Notes: generated by a model from the sequence alone, not told the origin. Shown: positions 18,069 through 26,964, counted from the stretch's first letter. The stretch: DNA of 64,000 nucleotides from Bacteroidales bacterium (GCA_017626355.1 JAGAIY010000023.1:51386-115385), one strand, 5' to 3'. Numbers and translations are program-made.

Positions 18069-19658
18069 ATGAAAAAGATATATATAGTACTTCTTGCTGC
18101 TGTCCTTGCTATGACAACATCCTGCAAGGAAGGCACTCTTGACACCGCTCCTACAGATGCGGTTGCCGGATCTACTCTCCTTGAGACAACCGAGGGTGGC
18201 TATATGGCTCTCAACGGTGCTGTAAGACGGCTGTGGCAGTGGGGTGTTACCGTAACAGGTAACACACACCAGTGCATCGGTCCTCAGGGATACTCTCTTA
18301 TGGCAGACCTCATGGGTGAGGATATGGTGATGGCAGGCCAGGGTAACGGATGGTTCTGGTTCGACTACCTCTATGATGTCAAGGATGCATACACCAGCGG
18401 TGCATGGCGTCCATACGACTGCTGGAACTACTACTACACTCTCATCTGCCAGGTGAACTACATCATCGCTGCGGCTGAGACAATGCAGGGCGATTCTGCT
18501 GACGTAGACTATATCATGGGTAACGCTTATGCTTTCAGAGCATATGCATACCACTACCTTGAAATGGTCTATGCCCGCAGCTACATCGGCCACGAGGACA
18601 AGCTTGGTGTTCCAGTGCTTCTCGAGCCTACAACATCTTCAACAACAGGTAAGCCACGCTCTACCAACAGACAGGTTTACGAGCAGATCGTAAGCGACAT
18701 CAACACTGCAATCTCCCTCCTCGAGGGCAAGAGCCAGAAGCATTGCTCACACATCGACTACTATGTTGCGAACGGTATCAAGACACGTATCGCTCTCTAC
18801 ATGGGTGACTGGCAGAGTGCATATGACGCAGCATCAAAGGCTCTCGGCGGAAGCAAGGTCATCACTACTGACATCCTCAGCGGTTACAATGACGCTGATG
18901 CGAAGGACGTGATGTGGGGTGCTGAGATCATCGAGTCTCAGGGTACTACCAACCCTCAGTTCCTCGCTCACATGGACATCGCTTTCGGCGGTTACGGTGA
19001 GGCTGCAAGAAAGTGCTGCAGCGAGTGGCTCTATGAAAGGATTCCTGCAGGCGACGCTCGTAAGCAGTGGTGGAACTATGAGGACCTCAATGCAAACGGC
19101 AACACTCTCGTAGGATATCAGCAGTACAAGTTCAGATTCGCTGACGCTTCTAACCCATACACAGGTGCTGACCATATCTTCATGAGGGTTCCTGAGATGT
19201 ATCTCTCTATGGCAGAGGCAGCTTGCCGTCTTGGCAACGATGCTGAGGCTCAGTCTATCCTCAACGAGTTCATGAGCTACCGTGTATCAGGAGAGTTCAC
19301 TTACGACTGCTCAGGCAAGACAGGTACAGCTCTCGGCGCTCTTACAACTGACGAGACTGGATCACTCCTCGAGGAGATCATCCTTCAGCGTCGTATCGAG
19401 CTCTGGGGTGAGTTCGGCCGCGTATTCGACATCAAGCGTCTCCGCCAGGGATTTGTCCGCACTGTAGAAATGGGACACCCTGCACAGGCCCTCCTCCCTA
19501 CTCTCAAGCTCAACGACCCTGAGTCATTCGACTGGGTACTCACTATCCCGCAGGCTGAGATCGACGCCAACCCATACATCCTCCAGAACCCTGTAGGAAG
19601 TGTTGAGGCTGACGGCCAGGGTGACGATCCTGCACTTGCTCCGAAGGTTGAGGAGTAA
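18069..19658 (+). CDS. SusD/RagB family surface lipoprotein (right module)
   Basis: This 529-aa lipoprotein has a lipobox at Cys19 (AMTTSC). SusD signatures are NAYAFRAYAYHYLEMVYARSYIG near residue 160, FMRVPEMYLSMAEAACRLGN near 375, and LQRRIELWGEFGRVFDIKRLRQG near 440. The closing ANPYILQNP matches the family end. It starts 19 nt after the SusC stop. It shares WELFG/FMSYRVxxxxYDCS features with the SusD of the fourth operon (35022-36671), so these two pairs are close relatives and likely bind related ligands. Confidence 0.92.
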   Translation: MKKIYIVLLAAVLAMTTSCKEGTLDTAPTDAVAGSTLLETTEGGYMALNGAVRRLWQWGVTVTGNTHQCIGPQGYSLMADLMGEDMVMAGQGNGWFWFDYLYDVKDAYTSGAWRPYDCWNYYYTLICQVNYIIAAAETMQGDSADVDYIMGNAYAFRAYAYHYLEMVYARSYIGHEDKLGVPVLLEPTTSSTTGKPRSTNRQVYEQIVSDINTAISLLEGKSQKHCSHIDYYVANGIKTRIALYMGDWQSAYDAASKALGGSKVITTDILSGYNDADAKDVMWGAEIIESQGTTNPQFLAHMDIAFGGYGEAARKCCSEWLYERIPAGDARKQWWNYEDLNANGNTLVGYQQYKFRFADASNPYTGADHIFMRVPEMYLSMAEAACRLGNDAEAQSILNEFMSYRVSGEFTYDCSGKTGTALGALTTDETGSLLEEIILQRRIELWGEFGRVFDIKRLRQGFVRTVEMGHPAQALLPTLKLNDPESFDWVLTIPQAEIDANPYILQNPVGSVEADGQGDDPALAPKVEE

Positions 19659-19690
19659 TCTGAGGTTTAACATTTAAAAATGAGATTATT

Positions 19691-20635
19691 ATGAACAAGA
19701 TATTCAAGACTTTTCTTGCTGCATCAGTGAGTCTTCTCGCTGTAGCATGTAATCTTGATCAGGTAAACGATGTCTATACAGCCGAAGGCAACGAGCCGTC
19801 AATGCTCCAGACCGTATTCAACGAGACTGAACTTGACGCGACTCTCGAGACAATCGCTATTCCTGTTGTAAGATCGAATTCATCAGAGGCTGCCACTGTG
19901 AATCTCACAGCAACCCTTCCTGCAGGCATCACTGTATCAGGAACAGCAGTCGAGACACTCGAGAACGGCAACGTTGTCTACAGCACATCTGTATCATTCG
20001 CTGCCGGCGAGGCTCAGACAGGTTGCGTCCTCAACATTTCAGAGATGGCTGTAGGTTCCACCTACAAGGGTACAGTTGCCATCGCTGAGGGTGAGAAGGT
20101 AAACGAGCACAAGGTAACCATGTCAACTGCCTTCACTCTTGCTAAGGCCTATACATGGGTTTCTCTCGGTCAGGGAGAATGGTTCGACCAGCTTTCACTC
20201 ATGTCTGACAGCAGCTATGGTGTTCAGACTGTAGAGGTCATGAAAGCGGAAGGTTTCGAGCGTTACCGTATCATGAATCCATATGCAAATACCGATCAGC
20301 TTGCTGCAGCTTGGGGAGCATCGTCACTTGGCGGAAACAAGAGTTCTTTCATCGAATTCTGGGTTCTCGATAACGGTGTTAACGTAGCATGGGACGGATG
20401 GTGGTTCCCTGGTATTCTTTATGACGGAGACGGCACTGACATCAAGGCATATCTCCCATCTGCACTTGACGCATCACTCGCCGAGGAGGATGTAAAGAGT
20501 CTTTTCGTAGAGGAGAAGGTTGTCGAATTCCATCCTTACTGGTATATCGACGGTCTCGGCGGCTTCGGTACAAAGTACCCTTGCTTCCTCACTCTTCCGG
20601 GAGGACCATCCATGTCAGAAGTTCTTGGTATATAA
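19691..20635 (+). CDS. Surface lipoprotein accessory to SusCD (right module)
   Basis: This 314-aa protein has a lipobox at Cys20 (LLAVAC). After a beta-rich N-terminal domain comes YTWVSLGQGEWFDQL and then VEVMKAEGFERYRIMNPY near residue 185. A comparable run, SWDEIGTGTFVDYNFSNV with KIYRNSNDRTLYRVDDPY, occurs in the 832-aa lipoprotein of the fourth operon, so the two share a domain of unknown name. Its place after SusD is that of SusE-like ligand-binding proteins. A hairpin follows it before the protease gene. Confidence 0.75.
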   Translation: MNKIFKTFLAASVSLLAVACNLDQVNDVYTAEGNEPSMLQTVFNETELDATLETIAIPVVRSNSSEAATVNLTATLPAGITVSGTAVETLENGNVVYSTSVSFAAGEAQTGCVLNISEMAVGSTYKGTVAIAEGEKVNEHKVTMSTAFTLAKAYTWVSLGQGEWFDQLSLMSDSSYGVQTVEVMKAEGFERYRIMNPYANTDQLAAAWGASSLGGNKSSFIEFWVLDNGVNVAWDGWWFPGILYDGDGTDIKAYLPSALDASLAEEDVKSLFVEEKVVEFHPYWYIDGLGGFGTKYPCFLTLPGGPSMSEVLGI

Positions 20636-20680
20636 CCAAGATAAGAAAACCCGAATGAATCCGGGTAACATATATTGATT

Positions 20681-20715
20681 GAGGCGGTGGATCAATACAG
20701 ATTGGTCACCGCCTC
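20681..20715 (+). terminator. Intra-operon hairpin between lipoprotein and protease half (right)
   Basis: GAGGCGGTG pairs with CACCGCCTC, and the inner GATCAAT/ATTGGTC extends the stem to about 15 bp with an ACAG loop; TTTTAAAA follows. It looks like a terminator inside the operon that may allow partial read-through to the protease. A smaller hairpin (ACCCG...CGGGT) lies just before it, at about 20649-20666. No promoter was found between it and the protease. Confidence 0.65.
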
Positions 20716-20732
20716 TTTTAAAATAACAGATC

Positions 20733-23297
20733 ATGAACATCATCAACCGTTTTTCCATTCTTTTCCTGTGTCTTGCAGCCGCAGGTTGTGCCGCTGAAAT
20801 CGATGAAGGCATCCGTGACGGGGCCGAGGGCACAACGACCGCTGAAATCAGGACAGTCAACATACTGTTCTCAGAGGACACGGCAGGTCTCCTTGAGAAA
20901 TCCGAGGGTATGCAGACCAGATCCGAAGGTTTGAATTCCGCCTTGAGCGAAGCCGGTATAATCTCCATTTCGAGACTCTTCCCTGATGCCGGCGTATTCG
21001 AGCCGAGGACCCGCAAGGCCGGCCTGCACAGATGGTACAAGGTCAGATATGTTGAAAGCCCTGACGTCAAGTCAGCTGAAGGGTTCGGAAATCTTCCCGG
21101 AGCCGAGATTGTGGAGCCGGAAAGGGAAATAGCCCTCAACACGATGTTCAATGATCCGAAATCAGGACAGCAGTGGCATTACCTGAACGACGGCAGCCTG
21201 TCTTCCGACTTCAAGGCCGGGGCTGATATAAATGTAACTCCTGTCTGGGACAATTACACAACCGGCGACAGATCCGTCATTGTTGCGGTTGTCGATGCCG
21301 GCGTAGATTACGCTCATGAAGATCTCGCAGCAAATTATATTGACGGAAAGAATTTCGGAACCGGTGGAAAGATTACTCCTGACGACCATGGAACTCATGT
21401 GGCCGGAACGATTGCCGCAGTGAACAATAACGGCGTCGGAGTCTCTGGCATAGCAGGAGGAGATGCGGAAGCAGGAGTGCAGGGAGTAGGAATCCTTGCA
21501 TGTCAGATCTTTTCCGGCAACAATCCTGTCGGAGGTGCGGAAGCCATCAAATGGGCAGCAGACCACGGTGCTGTCATTGCCAACAACAGCTGGGGCTATG
21601 TATTTGAATCTGAGAACGATGCGATGAATGCTAACATTTCCGCAGACCTTGCTGCCGCCATTGACTACTTCATCATGTACGCAGGATGCGACAACGACGG
21701 CAATCAGCTTCCTGAAAGCCCGATGAAAGGAGGTGTCGTTCTTTTCAGCGCAGGAAATGACGGCTGGAGGTACAATCCTATAGGTGAGTATGAACCTGTG
21801 ATAGCTGTGGGTTCTATCGGCCCTGATTATACAAGAGCATACTACTCCTGCTATGGCGACTGGGTGGACATCGCTGCTCCGGGAGGCACGGCCAAAGTCA
21901 ATAAAGGCATGGTTTACAGCACTATAGTAGGAAACAAATATGACTTCATGCAGGGTACATCCATGTCTTGCCCTCATGTGAGCGGAGTTGCGGCGCTGAT
22001 TGCTTCCTATTTTGGAGGCCCCGGTTTCACCAATGACATGCTTGTCGAGAGACTTCTCGGCGGTGCAAGAAAGGATGCGCTGCCGGCATCTGCCAAGATC
22101 GGTCCGCTTGTGGATGCACTCGGTTCGTTCTGCATGGGAGGTACCGCTGCTCCGGACAAAGTTGAAGATTTCGATCTGTCGGCTGTAGGCAACAGGCTTG
22201 ATGTGAGCATAAAGGTTACTGCAGATGCCGATGATGTAAAGACTTATGAGTATGCTGTGCTTGTTTCCGAGGATCAGGCCCTTCTTCAGGGAGCCGATCT
22301 GAAAGCCTTGCCTGAGGGAGTGAAGGAATACAGGTTCAAGGTCGGTCTGAAAGAAGTCGGGGAATACCTGCAGATCGCCATTCCGGGCCTTGAATTCGAC
22401 AAGGAATATCATGTTGCGGTGGCTGGATACGACTATCTGCAACATAGCTCAGCCCTGTCCGAAATAAAGCAGATAAGGACAACCGCCAACAACGCTCCCG
22501 TGATCAGGCCTCAGCAGGAGACTGCAGATCTCGTTATAAAGCCATATGAGACCCTTACTCTCAGCTTCGAGATACTTGATCCGGAAGGAGAGAATGTGGA
22601 AGTGACTCTTGCCGAAAAACGAAACGGTCTGAACCTTCAGAAGGGAGCGGACGGAACATGGACACTTACCATAACCGGCCGTCTTTTAAAGGCCGGTGCA
22701 TATGACTGCACCATTCATGTGACTGATCCTCACGGACTTGCCGCTGATTTCAGCTTCACTTTTGAAGTACTTGACAATGCTGTCCCAGTGCAGTCGAAAG
22801 AGTTTGACGACCTCTATGTCGAAGGTACCGGAAAGACTTTCACATACAATCTTGACGAGTACTTTGCAGATCCTGAGGGCGAGACCCTGACATATAAAAC
22901 AAACGGCGACATCGGTAAGGTCGCAGACGTTACCATCTCCGGCAATCAGCTGGTTATCAATATCAAAGGCTATGGTCCCGCCACTTTGGAGATAACCGCT
23001 TCCGATTCCGGAAAAAGCTGCACTGTACAACTTAGGATAATGGTGAAGGATCCGACAGACCTTATAGAACTTTATCCTGTACCCGTAAAGGACATACTCA
23101 ATGTGAGGACAGGTCCTGCAGCAGAAACGAAGATTGAAATCAGGTCGGCATCAGGCCATATAGTCCATCAGGAGAGCGAATCCGTGAGTGCCTTCGACCC
23201 TGCCGCCATAGACATGAAGCATTGTGCTCCAGGCAGATACGTCGTAAGAGTGACCATCGGAGACAATACAGTAGAAAAGATAATATCCAAGATTTAA
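20733..23297 (+). CDS. S8 subtilisin-like protease with T9SS type A sorting domain (right module)
   Basis: This 854-aa protease carries Asp188 (VVDAGVDYAHEDL), His219 (DDHGTHVAGT) and Ser410 (GTSMSCPHVSG). It has a propeptide at about 30-150 (LFPDAGVFEPRTRKAGLHRW), Ig/cadherin-like domains at about 480-770 (NNAPVIRPQ, DNAVPVQSK), and a C-terminal T9SS type A domain (LYPVPVKDILNV ... HCAPGRYVVRV). It is collinear with the left protease, and both share the FNDP..xxQWHY junction. The N-terminus has a textbook lipobox (CLAAAGC, Cys19), which is odd for a T9SS cargo. It precedes the PorV-like barrel by 5 nt. Extracellular or surface proteolysis is predicted; specificity is unknown. Confidence 0.9.
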   Translation: MNIINRFSILFLCLAAAGCAAEIDEGIRDGAEGTTTAEIRTVNILFSEDTAGLLEKSEGMQTRSEGLNSALSEAGIISISRLFPDAGVFEPRTRKAGLHRWYKVRYVESPDVKSAEGFGNLPGAEIVEPEREIALNTMFNDPKSGQQWHYLNDGSLSSDFKAGADINVTPVWDNYTTGDRSVIVAVVDAGVDYAHEDLAANYIDGKNFGTGGKITPDDHGTHVAGTIAAVNNNGVGVSGIAGGDAEAGVQGVGILACQIFSGNNPVGGAEAIKWAADHGAVIANNSWGYVFESENDAMNANISADLAAAIDYFIMYAGCDNDGNQLPESPMKGGVVLFSAGNDGWRYNPIGEYEPVIAVGSIGPDYTRAYYSCYGDWVDIAAPGGTAKVNKGMVYSTIVGNKYDFMQGTSMSCPHVSGVAALIASYFGGPGFTNDMLVERLLGGARKDALPASAKIGPLVDALGSFCMGGTAAPDKVEDFDLSAVGNRLDVSIKVTADADDVKTYEYAVLVSEDQALLQGADLKALPEGVKEYRFKVGLKEVGEYLQIAIPGLEFDKEYHVAVAGYDYLQHSSALSEIKQIRTTANNAPVIRPQQETADLVIKPYETLTLSFEILDPEGENVEVTLAEKRNGLNLQKGADGTWTLTITGRLLKAGAYDCTIHVTDPHGLAADFSFTFEVLDNAVPVQSKEFDDLYVEGTGKTFTYNLDEYFADPEGETLTYKTNGDIGKVADVTISGNQLVINIKGYGPATLEITASDSGKSCTVQLRIMVKDPTDLIELYPVPVKDILNVRTGPAAETKIEIRSASGHIVHQESESVSAFDPAAIDMKHCAPGRYVVRVTIGDNTVEKIISKI

Positions 23298-23302
23298 GGC
23301 AT

Positions 23303-24160
23303 ATGAGAAAGTTATTTGTAAAAATCGTTGCCGCAGCTGTTCTTGCAGTTTCATCCGGTATGGCTGCCAATGCCCAAAAGACTGTTGCAATGCCGTTTTC
23401 AGCTATACCTGTCAATGCAGCAGATGCCGCTAAAGCGGGCATAGGATTCACTGAGAACCCTTTCATCACAGGCCGCACCCTTGATGTATCCGCAGGATAT
23501 ATGTCATATTCCCCTTCATATATCCCGTCATCATACCTGAATCTGGATACAGAATACTGCCTGAAGGGCAGACTTTCTTTCTCGCTCACGGGAGTATACG
23601 GCATGAACCCTCAGCAGATGCTTGTCGGGGTAGGAGCCGGCTACCGCTTTCTTGATTTCCTTTCGGCAAAGGTAAACCTTAAATACCTGAGTGATAACCC
23701 TGTACCGGAAGTATCCTATGGAGCATTCGGAGCAGATATTGCTGTAACGAGTCTGTTTGAAATATCATCCGCAAGCAGGATAGCTGCCGAACTCGGAGCA
23801 TATTCTCTCGGAACAAAGATAACCTCGGCTTCCGGAATGAAGTTCTCTCTTCCGTCATATGCAAGGATATCCGGAGCATACATCCACGACATCGATCAGA
23901 AGAACAGTTTCAGCATTCTGGCCCAGGCCGACTATTATCTTCACAACGCATTCGGAGCCGCAATCGCTGCTGAAGCCGATATCGCAGACCTGATCTCAGT
24001 GAGGGCCGGATACAATCTCGGAGCAGAAAATGTCCTCCCATCATTCGCATCTGCCGGCATCGGAGTACATTTCATAGGCATAAGGATAGATGCAGCCTAC
24101 CTCTTCGCCAACGAAGTGATCGGCAACACCCTCGCCCTCTCCCTCGGCTACAGCTTCTAG
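23303..24160 (+). CDS. PorV/PorQ-like outer-membrane beta-barrel (right module)
   Basis: The chosen start is ATG 23303 (MRKLFVKIVAAAVLAVSSGM), which gives a proper signal peptide and a 285-aa protein; the longer open frame back to 23222 overlaps the protease and lacks a signal peptide. Mature residues FSAIPVNAADAAKAGIG match the PorV/PorQ start and the barrel ends LALSLGYSF. The C-terminal third (LPSFASAGIGVHFIGIRIDAA) is nearly the same as in the left paralogue. Like that one it directly follows a T9SS-tagged protease. It could be a cargo-specific escort or a structural barrel; T9SS core genes are not in this window. Confidence 0.75.
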   Translation: MRKLFVKIVAAAVLAVSSGMAANAQKTVAMPFSAIPVNAADAAKAGIGFTENPFITGRTLDVSAGYMSYSPSYIPSSYLNLDTEYCLKGRLSFSLTGVYGMNPQQMLVGVGAGYRFLDFLSAKVNLKYLSDNPVPEVSYGAFGADIAVTSLFEISSASRIAAELGAYSLGTKITSASGMKFSLPSYARISGAYIHDIDQKNSFSILAQADYYLHNAFGAAIAAEADIADLISVRAGYNLGAENVLPSFASAGIGVHFIGIRIDAAYLFANEVIGNTLALSLGYSF

Positions 24161-24176
24161 ATCTGCCCCTACATCC

Positions 24177-24275
24177 CCAAAAGCCGGCACCGCTCCGACA
24201 TACCTAAAGACCGACGCAGTCCCAACATCTCCGAAGACTGACGCCGCCCCTGGAGCCCCAAAAGCCGACGACACC
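24177..24275. repeat. 27-bp tandem repeats downstream of the PorV-like gene
   Basis: Units start at 24177, 24204, 24231 and 24258, an exact 27-bp period. One frame reads PKAGTAPTY, LKTDAVPTS, PKTDAAPGA, PKADDTY. That frame stays open through the 3' end of the PorV-like gene but has no start of its own. The matching flank of the left PorV-like gene keeps one related unit and the same GGCTGTCTATCAA end point (2535-2547). The rest of the 335-nt gap is a palindrome and AT-rich upstream sequence. Confidence 0.7.
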
Positions 24276-24303
24276 TATCAGGCTGTCTATCAACCTTTTA
24301 CAT

Positions 24304-24337
24304 ATCCACGGGTGTTCCCTGCGGAACACCCGTGGAT
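24304..24337. repeat. Large palindrome, copy 1
   Basis: Perfect 15-bp stem (ATCCACGGGTGTTCC) with a CTGC loop. The core CACGGGTGTTCC-CTGC-GGAACACCCGTG is identical in copy 2 (26965-27024) and closely similar in copy 3 (63698-63731). No T-run follows. Confidence 0.9.
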
Positions 24338-24432
24338 GCATAAGATACTGCAACTCAGAAGGTTAAGCGCCAAGGGTATAAAATCTCATCAGGAGTGATC
24401 TCAAAAAAACGAAGAAAATACTTCGCAAAAAC

Positions 24433-24464
24433 CTTGTTATTCCCAAAAAAATATACTATATTAG
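24433..24464 (+). promoter_or_regulatory. Possible promoter of the C10 protease gene
   Basis: CTTG (24433-24436) is followed after 20 nt by TATATTAG (24457-24464), one base off TAnnTTTG, 31 nt before the ATG. Confidence 0.4.
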
Positions 24465-24495
24465 TCGCGCATAATATATAATAAAAAGGCAGCTT

Positions 24496-25719
24496 ATGAA
24501 AAAGTTCTCTCTCTTATTTTTGCTTTGTATCGTTTTTGTTTCTTGTGAACAAACTCATATATATAGCAATATTACTGAGTCAACTTTAATAAGTATGACT
24601 CGGACATATGATGAAGCCATATCCTATGCCGAACAAGCATTGGATTTGGTTTCAGGACTTCCCACGAAATCAGGAAATAAAAGAGTAATTGAAAACCATG
24701 AGGTTATCGTATCAAATCAAACCAAAGGTAATTACCCAGACACACTAATGTATGTCTTTAATTTCTCTGAAAACTCAGGTTTTTCTGCAATCTCAGCAAA
24801 TAAGTCTCAATTTCCAATTGTAGCTGTCACTGAGAATGGCCATTTTGACCTAAAACATCTCACCGGCATTCCGCCTGTTGATTCTTTCTTCGAATTGTAT
24901 ATAAAAAATTTAGAGAACGCTTCAATTGCTACTAAAGCAGCTCCACCTGGAATAATAACCTTAACAAACATTGTTTATTCGGATTCTGTCGGACCTTTCA
25001 TAAATGTTAATTGGGGGCAAACAGGAATTTACGGAATGTTTTGTCCCAATCTAATTAGCGGCTGCATGGCAACCGCTATTGCCCAAATAATGTCCTATCA
25101 CAAACATCCCACATCATTTATTTCAACTGTTATTATGGGAGAAGAGTACACTAATGGCGATATGGTATCACTTGATTGGAACAATATCAACACCCATATT
25201 AACTCACATAGTAACATTCAAAGTTGCACTCCAAGCCACAAACAAATTGCCGCCCTAATGCGTGAGACAGGAGATTTAGTTCAGATGGATTACAGTTCAC
25301 CAACTAGTAGCAGCGCCATTGGATCAAAGGCGGAAGATGCTTTTGAATATTTTGGATATGCATTCGACAATTATTCATTTGCGTATACCCCTTCAATAAT
25401 CCTATCTCTTAAAGAAAACGGACCTGTATTTATGAGCGGAACTGACTCAAATGCAGGTGGACATGCATGGGTAGCAGATGGATATGTTGAATATGTTACG
25501 ACAATTGATTCATATGAGAATGGAGAATTAATAGGATCTTTCCCCAAGGATGATCGCCATGTCTTACATATAAATTGGGGATGGGATGGAGATTGTAACG
25601 GTTATTTTCACTTTGACAACTACGACACAGGTAATGCTGACACCTACGATGGAACTTCATACAGCGATTATAATTTCCAATCAAATCTAAAGACTTTAAC
25701 AAACATTAGAAAGCATTGA
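24496..25719 (+). CDS. C10 family cysteine protease lipoprotein (streptopain/interpain-like)
   Basis: This 407-aa protein has a lipobox (VFVSC, Cys17). Residues about 35-125 form the Spi-type propeptide (FSENSGFSAISANKSQFPIVAV). The peptidase part has catalytic Cys190 in SGCMATAIAQIMSYHKHP, His323 in GGHAWVADGY and the conserved INWGWDG near 357. It cleaves protein outside the cell, anchored by lipid. The gene is noticeably richer in A+T than the SusCD genes, suggesting separate acquisition. It is followed 2 nt later by a serpin, a protease-inhibitor pairing. The pair is bracketed by palindrome copies 1 and 2. Confidence 0.9.
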   Translation: MKKFSLLFLLCIVFVSCEQTHIYSNITESTLISMTRTYDEAISYAEQALDLVSGLPTKSGNKRVIENHEVIVSNQTKGNYPDTLMYVFNFSENSGFSAISANKSQFPIVAVTENGHFDLKHLTGIPPVDSFFELYIKNLENASIATKAAPPGIITLTNIVYSDSVGPFINVNWGQTGIYGMFCPNLISGCMATAIAQIMSYHKHPTSFISTVIMGEEYTNGDMVSLDWNNINTHINSHSNIQSCTPSHKQIAALMRETGDLVQMDYSSPTSSSAIGSKAEDAFEYFGYAFDNYSFAYTPSIILSLKENGPVFMSGTDSNAGGHAWVADGYVEYVTTIDSYENGELIGSFPKDDRHVLHINWGWDGDCNGYFHFDNYDTGNADTYDGTSYSDYNFQSNLKTLTNIRKH

Positions 25720-25721
25720 AT

Positions 25722-26945
25722 ATGAAACGTATAGCAGTAGCCATAGGTATTCTTATTTCGGCATTTATATGCAGTTGCAACAAGACGGATATTCCTCAGA
25801 ATGAGCCAAGCGACAAAGCATATGAGCCGATTACCCTCACAAAAGTAGAAAATGATATGATCGAGGGTATAAATGATTTCGGATTTGACATCTTTCATCA
25901 GCAATTCGAGACTGGTCAGGACCATCTGATCTCACCTCTGAGCGCCGCAGTCGCTTTGTCAATGGCAGCGGAAGGTGCTGCCGGAGCCACAAAAGACCAG
26001 ATTCTCAGTACGCTTGGAATAAAGGACAAGTCTGAAGATGCAATAAGTACATTCTACCTCAAGATTCTCGAGGCCATACTCAATACCGACAACAATGTGA
26101 CATTGGGTATAGCGAATTCATTATGGTACGATAAAGGCTTTTCGTTAAGCCCGGCCTATATTACAAGAATGGAGGATGTATTTTCAGCGACATCCCATAT
26201 TGAGGATTTCTCAAATCCGTCAGTGGCGCTCAATACCATCAACAACTGGTGTGCAGAGCAGACAGACAACAAGATTACAAGATTCCTTGACGAGATTTCA
26301 CCTGACAGCAGACTCATACTGCTCAATGCCCTCTATTACAAAGGTTCATGGACAGATGGCTTTGAAAAGCCCGCACAGGGAAAGTTTACACATGATGACG
26401 GATCGACATCAACTGAATTGATGATTTCAGACCGCAGGAAAGTCAGATATTCCGAGACAGAGGATTATAAATGCATTGAAATCCCTTATGGAAACGGCTC
26501 GTTTGCCATGGATCTGATTCTCCCTCTGAAAACAGACGATGAGAATCCATGGGCATCATTCACAAACGACAAGTGGACAGACCTGGCCACAAACTTCAGT
26601 GAAGAAACGCTTCCTATAAAATTCCCATGCTTCAAGATTGAAGGCAAGAACGATCTTACCGAGACTCTCTCAGCTTTGGGAATCAGGAATGCACTCAGCC
26701 CTGCCCTTGCAGACTTCTCAGGTATGTCAGACATGAACATCTATCTGCAGAAGGTCAAGCAGGCTGTGTATGTCAATGTAGATGAGAAAGGTACTGAAGC
26801 AGCCGGAGTTACAGGAAACGAACTGATCGGAGCTTTGCCTGGCAATGAGAACTCTTTACCGAAATTCATCGCCGACCGTCCGTTCATGTTCATGATAAGG
26901 GAATCCGCTTCAGGGCTGATCCTTTTCGTAGGATACAGATCATAA
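25722..26945 (+). CDS. Serpin-family protease inhibitor lipoprotein
   Basis: The start is taken at ATG 25722 rather than the TTG at 25716 that overlaps the preceding stop; this gives 407 aa with a lipobox (AFICSC). Serpin marks are ISPLSAAVALSMAAEGAAG, LLNALYYKGSW, the hinge DEKGTEAAGVT and the end RPFMFMIRESASGLILFVG. Counting 17 residues from the hinge Glu puts the scissile bond near Ala-Leu in ELIGALPG, which would suit elastase-like or cysteine-protease targets; this is an estimate. Serpins trap proteases irreversibly. Tight coupling to the C10 protease suggests self-protection or control of that enzyme, or defence against host and competitor proteases. Confidence 0.92.
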   Translation: MKRIAVAIGILISAFICSCNKTDIPQNEPSDKAYEPITLTKVENDMIEGINDFGFDIFHQQFETGQDHLISPLSAAVALSMAAEGAAGATKDQILSTLGIKDKSEDAISTFYLKILEAILNTDNNVTLGIANSLWYDKGFSLSPAYITRMEDVFSATSHIEDFSNPSVALNTINNWCAEQTDNKITRFLDEISPDSRLILLNALYYKGSWTDGFEKPAQGKFTHDDGSTSTELMISDRRKVRYSETEDYKCIEIPYGNGSFAMDLILPLKTDDENPWASFTNDKWTDLATNFSEETLPIKFPCFKIEGKNDLTETLSALGIRNALSPALADFSGMSDMNIYLQKVKQAVYVNVDEKGTEAAGVTGNELIGALPGNENSLPKFIADRPFMFMIRESASGLILFVGYRS

Positions 26946-26964
26946 CAATCATCTGATTGATTAT

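Noticed and set aside
23222-23302. N-terminal extension of the right PorV-like protein
   Set aside because: It overlaps the protease gene and would bury the signal peptide; ATG 23303 gives a normal exported start.
24161-24346. Protein-coding gene over the 27-bp repeats
   Set aside because: The open frame has no start of its own and runs through the PorV-like gene end in a different frame.
25716-25721. TTG start for the serpin
   Set aside because: It overlaps the previous stop codon, and ATG two codons later is the better start.
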